Below are positions 34,408-42,834 of a stretch of 61,251 nucleotides of DNA, piece after piece. Source of the DNA: Burkholderiales bacterium (GTDB lineage: Bacteria; Pseudomonadota; Gammaproteobacteria; Burkholderiales; SG8-39); the NCBI GenBank assembly GCA_014860355.1, contig JACZJV010000001.1, positions 1 to 61,251 on the forward strand, given 5' to 3'. Numbering within the stretch: position 1 is the first letter of the stretch; every line of letters starts with the position of its first letter. The notes beneath the pieces are model-generated. The model searched no databases, was not told the DNA's origin, and saw only the letters and a program-made list of their open reading frames with translations. The translations under genes and the position numbers were made by a program.

Positions 34408-35286
34408 CTAGCCGAGCTCGGGCCCCGCCACCAGCATCACGTTTCGGTTGTCCCCGGGGGCGCGCTGCGCGCCGTGGACCATGCGCGTGAACGGCCGCTG
34501 CACGCTGAAACCCTGCATCAGGGCCCAGCTGCGCAGACTGGCGTGGCGATCGACGATGTCCATGTACCAGGGACCCGGTACGCGCGCGAGCGCATGCGAG
34601 AGCAAGGCCTGCGCCGACACCAGGTCCGCGGCCACCAGCGGGCCGAGCTGGCGCGCTTCGCGCCCGTCGCGGCCGAGCAGATAGGCGCAGATCTTTCCGC
34701 CGCGCGAGGCAAGCAGCGCCGCCTCGGGCAGGCGCGCAGCGAGCGCGCGCAGCAGCGGCTCGCGGCTCGCGCCGAAAGCGGGCAGGTCGAGCGCGAGGAT
34801 CTGCGGCCAATCGCCGTCGGCGATCTGCCGCAGCTCGAGCCCGGAAACATCCTGCCAGCCCGAAAGCGGCGGCGCCGCAGGCAGGCTGTAGCGCTGAAAG
34901 CCCCAGGTATCGCGCAGGCCCTCCTGCACGTAGACCTCATGCCCTGCCGGCGTGGCGTCGAGGACGCCGACCATTGCGCGCGACTGCAGCCAGGCGAGCG
35001 CGCGGCGCAGCATGCGCGAGGCGTAGCCCAGGCGCCGATGCCCGGGCGACACCAGCACCATGCTCATCCAGGCGTATGCATTCCCGTAGGGCAGAAGGAC
35101 GATGCTCGCGACCAGGGTGCCGTCCGCTGCCGACAGTCCGAACCCCTTTCCCAGGCGCAGCATCATGCGCCAGTCGGCCTCGTTCTGGTTCCAGTTCGCC
35201 GCGCGCGACAGGGCCAGGCCGCCCGCGATATGTTCTTCGGCCAGGTCGTGCTCGCGCACCAGGGTGGTTTCAGTATTTTCCGTCAC
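34408..35286 (-). CDS. two-domain GNAT acetyltransferase-like protein
   Basis: The 292-residue protein has an N-terminal GNAT domain with the acetyl-CoA loop VSPGHRRLGYASRML, preceded by NAYAWMSMVL, and a second GNAT-like half (ICAYLLGRDGREARQLGPLV, LVSAQALLSHAL). GTG at 35286 overlaps the stop of the epimerase-like gene by 17 bp, so the two are coupled. It may modify an intermediate or be a detoxifying enzyme. The substrate is unknown. Confidence 0.75.
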   Translation of the reverse strand: MTENTETTLVREHDLAEEHIAGGLALSRAANWNQNEADWRMMLRLGKGFGLSAADGTLVASIVLLPYGNAYAWMSMVLVSPGHRRLGYASRMLRRALAWLQSRAMVGVLDATPAGHEVYVQEGLRDTWGFQRYSLPAAPPLSGWQDVSGLELRQIADGDWPQILALDLPAFGASREPLLRALAARLPEAALLASRGGKICAYLLGRDGREARQLGPLVAADLVSAQALLSHALARVPGPWYMDIVDRHASLRSWALMQGFSVQRPFTRMVHGAQRAPGDNRNVMLVAGPELG

Positions 35287-36298
35287 GGCTGTCGAAATGC
35301 GTGTCCTTGCCCAGGCTCGCGCCGCCGCGCTCGATCCAGTCCGCCTGCCAGGCGATCATGGTGTCCAGCGCCACCTCCGGCCGTCCGAGCAGGCGCTGCG
35401 CCTCGGCGCAGTTGACGAGCCAGGCTGTGCCCGCCTCCTTGCCGGTGTACACCGGCTGCCGCTGGAAACGCTCACCGAAAGCCTCTGCCAGCGCGCGCAC
35501 GCTCAGCGTCTCCGGGCCGCTCAGGTTGAGCGCGCTCGTCGGGGACGTGCACAGCCCGAGCGCGCGCAGCGCCATGCTGTTGGCGTCGCCCTGCCAGATG
35601 ACGTTGACATGCCCCATGCTGAGGTCGATGCTCGCGCCGGAAAACACTTTCCTGCCGATGTCGTGGAGCACGCCGTAGCGCATGTCGATCGCGTACTCCA
35701 GCCGCAGCAGACGGCCCGGGGTTGCGTGCTTGCGCGAGAAGTATTCGAACATGCGCTCGCGGCCGACGCAGGAGTTGGCGTAATCGCCCGAGGGCGGAAC
35801 CGCCGGCACCGCCTCGGTCGCGCCGCCCGAGGCCACCTCGACATAGGGATAGACGCAGGCGGTGGAGAACGCCACGATGCGCGAAGCGCGGAATGCTTCG
35901 GCCACCTGGGCCGGCACCATCACGTTCATCGCCCAGGTGAGGTCCTCGCGCCCGCTCGAGCCGAACTTGCGCCCTGCCATGAACACCAGGTTTTCGCATT
36001 TCGGCAGGCGCTCGATCTGTTCGCGCTCGAGCAGGTCGCAGGCGATGCATTCCACGCCCCAGGCTTGCAGTTTGTCCCGCAACCCGGGTTCGCTGAAGCG
36101 CGCCACGCCGATCACGCGCTTGCCCGGCGCGGCGCGCTTGGCCAGGCGCGCGAGCGTAGGCCCCATCTTGCCGCCGACGCCCAGGATCAGGATATCGCCC
36201 GAAAGCCGCTCGAGGTCTGCGACCAGCGCGGGCGCGGGCGTGCTCATGACGTCTTCGAGATGCGCGACGTCGGAAAAGCGCTGCGGAAGAAGATTCAA
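35270..36298 (-). CDS. NAD-dependent epimerase/dehydratase-family protein
   Basis: The protein has about 342 residues and an extended-SDR Rossmann fold: GDILILGVGGKMGPTLARLA, then RIVAFSTACVYPYV (Ser/Tyr region), GDYANSCVGRERMFEY with YxxxK-like region altered (S-C-V-G), and LNLSGPETLSVRALAEAF. The usual Tyr-x-x-x-Lys is not clear, so catalysis may differ. The start is uncertain: a TTG at 36298 fits alignment with relatives, an ATG at 36241 is shorter, and a GTG at 36343 would overlap operator O4. Operator O4 lies about 40 bp upstream. Confidence 0.75.
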   Translation of the reverse strand: MNLLPQRFSDVAHLEDVMSTPAPALVADLERLSGDILILGVGGKMGPTLARLAKRAAPGKRVIGVARFSEPGLRDKLQAWGVECIACDLLEREQIERLPKCENLVFMAGRKFGSSGREDLTWAMNVMVPAQVAEAFRASRIVAFSTACVYPYVEVASGGATEAVPAVPPSGDYANSCVGRERMFEYFSRKHATPGRLLRLEYAIDMRYGVLHDIGRKVFSGASIDLSMGHVNVIWQGDANSMALRALGLCTSPTSALNLSGPETLSVRALAEAFGERFQRQPVYTGKEAGTAWLVNCAEAQRLLGRPEVALDTMIAWQADWIERGGASLGKDTHFDSRDGKY

Positions 36299-36335
36299 GG
36301 GAGGACTCGCTGCGGGAAAATGCGATGCGCCAATA

Positions 36336-36351
36336 TTAACCACGCGGTTAA
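36336..36351. promoter_or_regulatory. TetR-type operator O4 upstream of the epimerase-GNAT unit
   Basis: TTAACC-ACGC-GGTTAA is a perfect 16-bp palindrome and the best copy of the set. Confidence 0.8.
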
Positions 36352-36425
36352 TTCAAGGCAAGATCGCGCAGCGCGCGGAAATCCGGCCCGGCCCGCCGGG
36401 CCGCGCGCCTGCCCCAGGCAAGACA

Positions 36426-37865
36426 TCAGGGCCGGCGATGCTCGCCGACCTTGACTATCTTCATGGTATTGGTGCCGCCGGCCTTGCCTATGGGCTCGCC
36501 TATGGTGAGCACGATCAGGTCGCCCTTTTCCACCAGGCCCGCGCGCAGGAGCACGTTTTCCGATTCCGCCAGCAGCTCCTCGCGGTCGCTGCCGGCATAG
36601 TTCACCATCTCCGGATAGGTGTCGCGCAACAGCGCGCAGCGGTAGCGCGTGGAGGTGCGCGTGGTAAGCGCATAGATCGGCACGCCGCAGTTCAGGCGCG
36701 ACATCCACAGCGCGGTCGAGCCCGACTCGGTCAGCGCGGCGATGGCCTTGACCTTGAGGTGGAAAGCGGTGAACAGCGCCGCCATCGCGATCGACTGGTC
36801 CACGCGGGTGAACACGCGGTCGAGGAACTCGCGATCGAGCGTAACCGGCGTCGAACTCTCGGCAACGGCGCAGATGCGGCTCATCGACGCCACGGTCTCG
36901 ACCGGATACCTGCCGCTCGCGGTCTCGGCCGACAGCATCACGGCGTCGGTGCCGTCGAGCACCGCATTGGCGACATCGGACACCTCGGCGCGCGTGGGCA
37001 CCGGGCTTGCGACCATCGATTCCATCATCTGCGTCGCGGTGATGGTGACCTTGTTGGCCTCGCGCGCCATGCGGATCATGCGCTTTTGCAGCGCAGGCAC
37101 CAGCGCATCGCCGACTTCGACCGCGAGATCGCCGCGCGCCACCATGATGCCGTCGCAGGCCGACATGATGTCCTCCAGGGCCCCGGGCGCGACCGCCTCG
37201 GCGCGCTCGATCTTGGCGATCAGGAAGGCTTCGCCGCCCGCGGCCCGCAGCAACTGGCGCGCCATGTACATGTCCGCGCTCGACTTGGGAAACGACACCG
37301 CGAGAAAGTCCACCTTGATCGAGGCGGCGGTGCGGATGTCTTCCATGTCCTTGCCGGTGAGCGCGGCCGCGGTCAGTCCGCCGCCGCGACGGTTGATGCC
37401 CTTGTTGTTGGACAGCACGCCGCCGTGGACCACGCGGCAGTGCACCTCGTTGCCCGCGACCCGCTCGACCTCGAACTCGATGCGGCCGTCGTCGAGCAGC
37501 AGCACATCGCCCGCGGCGACGTCGCGCGGCAGTTCCTTGTAGTCCAGGCCGGCGCGGCCCTCGTCGCCGAGCGCACAGTCGGCGTCGAGGATGAAGGACT
37601 CCCCCGGTTTGAGCGTGACCTTGCCGTCCTTGAACTTGCCGACGCGGATCTTCGGGCCCTGCAGATCGCCCATGATGCCCACGGTGCGGCCGGTCTTGCG
37701 GCACAGCTCGCGCACCGTCTCGGCGCGCTGCCGGTGATCCTCCGCCGTGCCGTGCGAGAAATTGAGCCGCACCACATCCACGCCCGCGACGAACATGCGT
37801 TCGAGGATTTCGGGGCTGTTGGACGAGGGGCCGAGGGTTGCGACTATCTTGGTGCTGCGTAACAT
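36426..37865 (-). CDS. pyk: pyruvate kinase
   Basis: The enzyme converts PEP and ADP to pyruvate and ATP. The 479-residue protein opens STKIVATLGPSSNSPE with RLNFSHGT following; the signature segments are IMVARGDLAVEVG and MMESMVASPVPTRAEVSDVA, with AVMLSAETASGRYPVE. The length is normal. It stands alone and may end the catabolic locus functionally (pyruvate is the expected product of DHDPS-family lyases), but the genes converge on normal glycolysis regardless. There is no operator at its start. Confidence 0.96.
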   Translation of the reverse strand: MLRSTKIVATLGPSSNSPEILERMFVAGVDVVRLNFSHGTAEDHRQRAETVRELCRKTGRTVGIMGDLQGPKIRVGKFKDGKVTLKPGESFILDADCALGDEGRAGLDYKELPRDVAAGDVLLLDDGRIEFEVERVAGNEVHCRVVHGGVLSNNKGINRRGGGLTAAALTGKDMEDIRTAASIKVDFLAVSFPKSSADMYMARQLLRAAGGEAFLIAKIERAEAVAPGALEDIMSACDGIMVARGDLAVEVGDALVPALQKRMIRMAREANKVTITATQMMESMVASPVPTRAEVSDVANAVLDGTDAVMLSAETASGRYPVETVASMSRICAVAESSTPVTLDREFLDRVFTRVDQSIAMAALFTAFHLKVKAIAALTESGSTALWMSRLNCGVPIYALTTRTSTRYRCALLRDTYPEMVNYAGSDREELLAESENVLLRAGLVEKGDLIVLTIGEPIGKAGGTNTMKIVKVGEHRRP

Positions 37866-37990
37866 GGCGGGACCAGCCTTTTCTTCTTCGCAGAATCGCG
37901 GGGTAATCCGGACGATGCGCCCAGTTTATCATCAGCCTGCGCTATTTTGCCCTGCGCCGGGCCGGGGCCAGCGCATGGGCAGGGCGCCGG

Positions 37991-38338
37991 CTACTTGCAG
38001 CGCAGGTTTGCGCTGGGCGCCTCCATCGGCTGCGTGCAATCGCGCTCGGCGATGGCGCGACCCTGGTCCATTTGCGGCGGGAGGCGTCCGCCCGGCCCGT
38101 AGCTGCTGCCCGGATGATCGTCCTGTACGCCGGCGGCGTACAGGCCCAGCATGAGCAGGGCGAAATAGGCGTTGGCGTCCACGTCGAAGTAGACGACGCC
38201 TGAGCTGTAAGCGCTGCCCGGGGCGGGCACGCTGCCCTGCATCGAGGGCGTTACACCGGCCCCGGTGATGCTGGTGCTGGCGCAGCCCGCGAGCGCGAGG
38301 GCGGTGCACAGCGCTGCAATCGCCGGTCCGGGTTTCAT
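37991..38338 (-). CDS. small lipoprotein of unknown function
   Basis: The 115-residue protein has a lipoprotein signal peptide MKPGPAIAALCTALALAGC, with Cys19 as lipid site. The mature part is Gly/Pro/Ser-rich with YSSGVVYFDVDANAYFALLM, a hydrophobic stretch, and a Cys pair (RDCTQPMEAPSANLRC) that may form a disulfide. I do not recognise the family. It lies between pyk and the control region of urtA. Confidence 0.65.
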   Translation of the reverse strand: MKPGPAIAALCTALALAGCASTSITGAGVTPSMQGSVPAPGSAYSSGVVYFDVDANAYFALLMLGLYAAGVQDDHPGSSYGPGGRLPPQMDQGRAIAERDCTQPMEAPSANLRCK

Positions 38339-38429
38339 CTGCGGATTCTAGACCGCGCCCGCACCAGCGACAAATCCGGGTGTAACTGGACTGGTCAACT
38401 CGTCCACGCGTCCGCGCACCGGCGCAGGC

Positions 38430-38446
38430 GCCACCATTTTGGTGCA
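38430..38446. promoter_or_regulatory. NtrC-like binding site upstream of urtA
   Basis: GCCACCA-TTT-TGGTGCA fits the NtrC palindrome TGCACCA-N3-TGGTGCA: the right half is perfect and the left half has 5 of 7. A second half site (CGCACCA at 38461) lies about three helical turns away. The distance to the sigma-54 box is about 160 bp, suitable for an enhancer. Confidence 0.6.
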
Positions 38447-38597
38447 CGCGCCGATTTCGCCGCACCAACAACGACCATGCGCTGCGCACGGGCCTGCGCG
38501 CGCTGCTGCGCACGGTCCCTGGTCCGGCGCCGCGCCCCGGCCTCATCCACTTCATAAACAGTCGCTTACTCGACGAGGCGCAGCTCGTTCGCGCGGC

Positions 38598-38613
38598 TGG
38601 CACGGCTTGTGCT
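38598..38613 (+). promoter_or_regulatory. sigma-54 (RpoN) promoter of urtA
   Basis: TGGCACGGCTTGTGCT matches TGGCAYR-N4-TTGCW at all but one position; the GG and GC dinucleotides have the required spacing. It is about 90 bp before the urtA ATG and suggests induction under nitrogen limitation. Confidence 0.7.
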
Positions 38614-38701
38614 CAACATCTCCGTAAGCCGGCCTACGAGACGCGCAAGCGCAACCGGTCTGGCTCATGGTTGATTTTTTTTACTTCTGGGAGATGCGAA
38701 C

Positions 38702-39991
38702 ATGGAACGGCGAAGTTTTGTAAAGAGTATTGCGGCAGGCGCAGTGGTTGCGGCAGCGTCATTGATTCCCGGGCATTACGCCCTGGCCGCCGACACCATC
38801 AAGGTCGGCATCCTGCATTCGCTGTCGGGCACCATGGCGATCAGCGAAACCGTGCTGAAGGACGTGACGCTGATGGCGATAGACGATATCAACGCCAAGG
38901 GCGGCGTGCTCGGCAAGAAACTCGAGCCGGTGGTGGTGGACCCGGCCTCGAACTGGCCGCTGTTCGCGGAAAAGGCGCGCCAGCTGCTCTCCCAGGACAA
39001 GGTGGCCGTGGTGTTCGGCTGCTGGACCTCGGTGTCGCGCAAGTCGGTGCTGCCGGTGTTCGAGGAATTGAACGGACTGCTGTTCTATCCGGTGCAGTAC
39101 GAAGGCGAGGAACTGTCCAAGAACGTGTTCTACACCGGCGCCGCGCCCAACCAGCAGGCGATACCCGCAGTCGAATACCTGCTCTCCAAGGAAGGCGGCG
39201 GCGCCAAGCGCTTCGTGCTGCTGGGCACCGACTACGTCTATCCGCGCACCACCAACAAGATCCTGCGCGCCTTCCTGCACTCCAAAGGCATACAGGACAA
39301 GGATATCGACGAGAAATACACGCCCTTCGGCCATTCCGATTATCAGACCATCGTCGCCGACATCAAGAAGTTTTCCGCCGGCGGCAAGACCGCAGTGGTA
39401 TCGACCATCAACGGCGATTCGAACGTGCCCTTCTACAAGGAACTGGGCAACGCCGGACTGAAAGCGACCGATGTGCCGGTGGTGGCGTTCTCCGTGGGTG
39501 AAGAGGAACTGCGCGGCGTGGACACCAAGCCGCTGGTGGGCCATCTCGCCGCCTGGAACTACTTCATGTCGATGAAGAATCCGGCCAACACCGCGTGGAA
39601 AAAGCAGTGGGCCGACTATGCCAAGGCGAAGAAGCTGCCCAACGCCGACAAGCCGCTCACCAACGACCCGATGGAAGCCGCCTGGATCGGCATCCACATG
39701 TGGAAGCAGGCCGTGGAAAAAGCCAAGACCACGGACGTGGACAAGGTGATCGCCGCGATGGCCGGCCAGACTTTCACCGCACCCTCGGGCATCACCTCGA
39801 CCATGGATACGAAGAACCACCATCTGCACAAGTCGGTGTTCATCGGCGAAGTCAAGTCCGACGGCCAGTTCAACGTGGTGTGGAAGACCAAGGGCCCGGT
39901 CAAGGCGCAACCCTGGAGCCCCTTCATACCCGAGAACGTGGGCAAGAAGGACGAGCCGGCCAAGATGTCCGTGAAGGTATCGCAAAAGTAA
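38702..39991 (+). CDS. urtA: urea ABC transporter, substrate-binding protein
   Basis: This 429-residue exported protein captures urea for the UrtBCDE importer. The N-terminus MERRSFVKSIAAGAVVAAAS has a twin-arginine-like RRSFVK motif. The body carries UrtA hallmarks: IKVGILHSLSGTMAISETVL, VAVVFGCWTSVSRKSVLPVF and LLFYPVQYEGEELSKNVFYT. Sigma-54 and NtrC-like sites lie upstream. A strong stem-loop follows the stop, which could raise its transcript level over downstream genes. Confidence 0.97.
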   Translation: MERRSFVKSIAAGAVVAAASLIPGHYALAADTIKVGILHSLSGTMAISETVLKDVTLMAIDDINAKGGVLGKKLEPVVVDPASNWPLFAEKARQLLSQDKVAVVFGCWTSVSRKSVLPVFEELNGLLFYPVQYEGEELSKNVFYTGAAPNQQAIPAVEYLLSKEGGGAKRFVLLGTDYVYPRTTNKILRAFLHSKGIQDKDIDEKYTPFGHSDYQTIVADIKKFSAGGKTAVVSTINGDSNVPFYKELGNAGLKATDVPVVAFSVGEEELRGVDTKPLVGHLAAWNYFMSMKNPANTAWKKQWADYAKAKKLPNADKPLTNDPMEAAWIGIHMWKQAVEKAKTTDVDKVIAAMAGQTFTAPSGITSTMDTKNHHLHKSVFIGEVKSDGQFNVVWKTKGPVKAQPWSPFIPENVGKKDEPAKMSVKVSQK

Positions 39992-40000
39992 GCGCAAGCT

Positions 40001-40029
40001 GGCGGGCTGCGGCGGCGCCGCAGCCCGCC
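40001..40029 (+). other. strong urtA-urtB intercistronic hairpin
   Basis: Thirteen-base arms GGCGGGCTGCGGC / GCCGCAGCCCGCC are separated by 3 nt. There is no T-run, so it is more likely an mRNA-stabilising or attenuating structure behind the highly expressed binding-protein gene than a terminator. Confidence 0.65.
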
Positions 40030-40039
40030 ATTCAAGTAC

Positions 40040-40096
40040 CCGCAGCCGGTTTGCTGCGGCCCGATTCGGGGAAGCGCGAGGGGATACGTCCCCTCG
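40040..40096 (+). promoter_or_regulatory. urtB leader with tandem hairpins (shared GGGGA/TCCCC motif)
   Basis: CCGCAGC/GCTGCGG forms a first hairpin (40040-40059) and CGAGGGGA-TACG-TCCCCTCG the second (40077-40096), ending 27 bp before the urtB ATG. About 50 nt of this leader match the ureD leader, and the second hairpin and its TTGTTAC tail resemble the livK leader. Confidence 0.55.
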
Positions 40097-40123
40097 TCTT
40101 GTTACAGAGTCCAAGAAGGTGCC

Positions 40124-41734
40124 ATGTTCCTGAAAAAAATCGCGCAGGCCCTGGGCCTCGCCGCCTTCCTCTGCTGCACGCAAGCGGCCTGGGCCCTGCC
40201 CGCCGACCTGGTGCTGGCGGTGGCCGCGGGCGACAGCGACGAGCAGGTGGCCGCAGTGGGCAAGCTGGTCGCCTCGGGGGACGCGGGCGTAGACGCCTAT
40301 TTTCAGGCGCTGCTCGAGGGCGTAGTGCAGGTGGCCGGCGGCAGGCGCGTGCTCATCGTGAAGGACACGCAGGGCATCGACGCCGCGAGCGGCGAAAAAG
40401 TCGATCCGCTGCCGGCGGACCTGGAAGACGCAATCGTGAACAACCGGCTGCGCGGCACGCTCGAAGGCGCGCGCAGCGCACTCAAACTGAGTTCTCCGGA
40501 CCGCGCCCTGCGGCTGGCCGCGGTCAAATCGCTGGAAGACGGCGCGCGCGAAGAAATGCTGCCGCTGATCGCCACTGCGCTCGCGCGCGAAACCGACCCG
40601 CAGATCAGGCAATCGCTCACCCTGGTGCAGGCTGGCATACAGCTGAAAAGCGCCGACGCTGCGCTGCGCCTGGCGGCGGTCAAGGCGCTGGCGCAAAGCG
40701 ACAACCCCAACACCAAGATGCTGCTGCTCGGCCGGCTGGAAAAAAAGGGCGAGGTCTATGCCGAGCCGGACGCGGCCGTGCGCGACGCGGCGCAGGCCAC
40801 GCTGAAAGCGGTGCAGGCGCGGCTCAGCACGGCGGATCGCATCAACCAGGTGTTCACCGGCGTCAGCCTCGGCTCCATCCTGCTGCTCGCGGCGCTGGGC
40901 CTCGCGATCACCTACGGCCTGATGGGCGTGATCAACATGGCGCACGGCGAATTGATCATGGTCGGCGCCTACGGCACCTACCTGGTGCAGAACCTGTTCC
41001 GGGCGCAGCTGCCGGCCCTGTTCGACTGGTACCTGCTCGCCGCCGTGCCGGCGGCATTTTTCGCCTCGGCCCTGGTCGGCATTCTGCTTGAGCGCAGCGT
41101 GATCCGCTTTCTTTACGGCCGGCCGCTGGAAACCCTGCTCGCCACCTGGGGCATCAGCCTGATCCTGATCCAGTCGGTGCGCACCCTGTACGGCGCGCAG
41201 AACGTGCAGGTGGAAAATCCGGTGTGGATGTCCGGCGGCGTGGAACTCATGGCGAACGTCGTGTTCCCCTGGAACCGCGTGCTCATCATCGGCTTCGCCG
41301 CGGCGGTGCTGCTGCTGGTCTGGTTTGTGCTCACGCGCACGCGGCTGGGCCTGTTCGTGCGCGCGGTCACGCAGAACCGCGGCATGGCCAGCTGCGTCGG
41401 CGTGCCGACCGCGCGCGTCGATACGCTGGCCTTCGGCCTGGGATCGGGCATCGCCGGGCTCGCCGGATGCGCCCTGTCGCAGATCGGCAACGTCGGCCCC
41501 GACCTGGGCCAGACCTATATCGTCGATTCCTTCATGGTGGTGGTGCTGGGCGGCGTCGGCCAGCTCGCCGGCACCGTGTATGCGGCGCTGGGCCTGGGCA
41601 TGGCGAACAAGTTTCTCGAAGCCTGGTCGGGCGCGGTGCTCGCCAAGATCGCCATTCTGGCTTTCATCATCGTGTTCATACAGAAGCGCCCGCAGGGCCT
41701 GTTCGCCCTCAAGGGCCGCATGGCGGACAGCTGA
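40124..41734 (+). CDS. urtB: urea ABC transporter permease UrtB
   Basis: The 536-residue permease has a signal sequence, a ~230-residue N-terminal extracytoplasmic domain rich in Ala/Leu helices (long UrtB type) and a C-terminal LivH-like membrane domain from about residue 240: VSLGSILLLAALGLAITYGL, MGVINMAHGELIMVGAYGTY, LETLLATWGISLILIQSVRT. MFLKK at the start follows AAGAAGGTG. The stop overlaps the urtC ATG (TGATG). Confidence 0.95.
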   Translation: MFLKKIAQALGLAAFLCCTQAAWALPADLVLAVAAGDSDEQVAAVGKLVASGDAGVDAYFQALLEGVVQVAGGRRVLIVKDTQGIDAASGEKVDPLPADLEDAIVNNRLRGTLEGARSALKLSSPDRALRLAAVKSLEDGAREEMLPLIATALARETDPQIRQSLTLVQAGIQLKSADAALRLAAVKALAQSDNPNTKMLLLGRLEKKGEVYAEPDAAVRDAAQATLKAVQARLSTADRINQVFTGVSLGSILLLAALGLAITYGLMGVINMAHGELIMVGAYGTYLVQNLFRAQLPALFDWYLLAAVPAAFFASALVGILLERSVIRFLYGRPLETLLATWGISLILIQSVRTLYGAQNVQVENPVWMSGGVELMANVVFPWNRVLIIGFAAAVLLLVWFVLTRTRLGLFVRAVTQNRGMASCVGVPTARVDTLAFGLGSGIAGLAGCALSQIGNVGPDLGQTYIVDSFMVVVLGGVGQLAGTVYAALGLGMANKFLEAWSGAVLAKIAILAFIIVFIQKRPQGLFALKGRMADS

Positions 41735-42834
41735 TGGGTCCGCTGGGTGCCACGATATCCCGACTCTACGGGCGCCGCGGCTGGATCGCGCTAGCCGCGT
41801 GCGCGCTTATTCTGTTCGTAGCCTTTCCGCTGGCCAACCTGGCCCTGCCCCAGGGCAGCCTGTTCCATGTTTCGGACTACAGCGTCGCGCTCATCGGCAA
41901 GATCATGTGCTACGCCATCGTGGCGCTGGCCATGGATCTGGTCTGGGGCTACACCGGCATCCTGTCGCTGGGCCACGGCCTGTTCTTCGCCCTGGGCGGC
42001 TACGCCATGGGCATGTACCTGATGCGCATGATCGGCCGCGAAGGCCAGTACCAGAGCGAACTGCCCGATTTCATGGTGTTCCTGAACTGGAAGGAATATC
42101 CCTGGTACTGGAGCTTCACCGACCATTTCTGGTACGCGGCGCTGCTGGTGGTGCTGGTGCCGGGGCTGCTCGCCTTCGTCTTCGGCTTTTTCGCCTTCCG
42201 CTCGCGCATCAAGGGGGTGTATTTCTCCATCATTACCCAGGCGCTCACCTTTGCCTTCATGCTGCTGTTCTTTCGCAACGACACCGGCTTCGGCGGCAAC
42301 AACGGCTTCACCGACTTCAAGCGCATCCTCGGCTTTCACATCGCCACCGCCGAGACGCGCATGGCGCTGTTCGTGGCCACCGGCGCCGTCCTCCTGCTCA
42401 CCCTGCTCGCAGCGCGCGCCATCGTCGCCTCCAAACTCGGCCGGGTGCTCACCGCGATCCGCGACGCCGAATCGCGCGTGATGTTCTGCGGCTACAACCC
42501 GGTGCACTACAAACTGTTCATCTGGACGGTATCGGCGGTGATCTGCGGCATCGCCGGCGCGCTCTACGTACCGCAGGTGGGCATCATCAATCCCAGCGAA
42601 ATGTCGCCCGCCAACTCGATCGAGATCGCCATCTGGGTGGCGGTGGGCGGGCGCGGCAGCCTGGTGGGCGCAATCCTCGGCGCCGGCCTGGTCAACGGCG
42701 CGAAAAGCCTGCTCACCGTGGCCTTTCCCGAATACTGGCTGTTTTTCCTCGGCCTGCTGTTCATCCTGGTCACATTGTTCCTGCCCCAGGGCGTGATCGG
42801 GCTGCTCAAACCATCGCGCGCGAAGCGCACATGA
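41734..42834 (+). CDS. urtC: urea ABC transporter permease UrtC
   Basis: This 366-residue LivM-like membrane protein pairs with UrtB. Features include LVWGYTGILSLGHGLFFALG, the FRSRIKGVYFSIITQALTF segment, DTGFGGNNGFTDFKRILGF and IWVAVGGRGSLVGAILGAGL. The ATG at 41734 overlaps the urtB stop, and its own stop overlaps the urtD ATG (ATGA), so translation is coupled. Confidence 0.96.
   Translation: MGPLGATISRLYGRRGWIALAACALILFVAFPLANLALPQGSLFHVSDYSVALIGKIMCYAIVALAMDLVWGYTGILSLGHGLFFALGGYAMGMYLMRMIGREGQYQSELPDFMVFLNWKEYPWYWSFTDHFWYAALLVVLVPGLLAFVFGFFAFRSRIKGVYFSIITQALTFAFMLLFFRNDTGFGGNNGFTDFKRILGFHIATAETRMALFVATGAVLLLTLLAARAIVASKLGRVLTAIRDAESRVMFCGYNPVHYKLFIWTVSAVICGIAGALYVPQVGIINPSEMSPANSIEIAIWVAVGGRGSLVGAILGAGLVNGAKSLLTVAFPEYWLFFLGLLFILVTLFLPQGVIGLLKPSRAKRT

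Noticed and set aside
40040-40096. Guanidine (ykkC or mini-ykkC) riboswitch before urtB
   Set aside because: Two hairpins before a nitrogen-transport gene suggested it, but the conserved ACGR loops and other ykkC bases are not present.
38759-40945. 728-residue minus-strand frame opposite urtA and urtB
   Set aside because: It is a shadow of two clear genes, with His/Arg-rich low-complexity sequence and no start signal.
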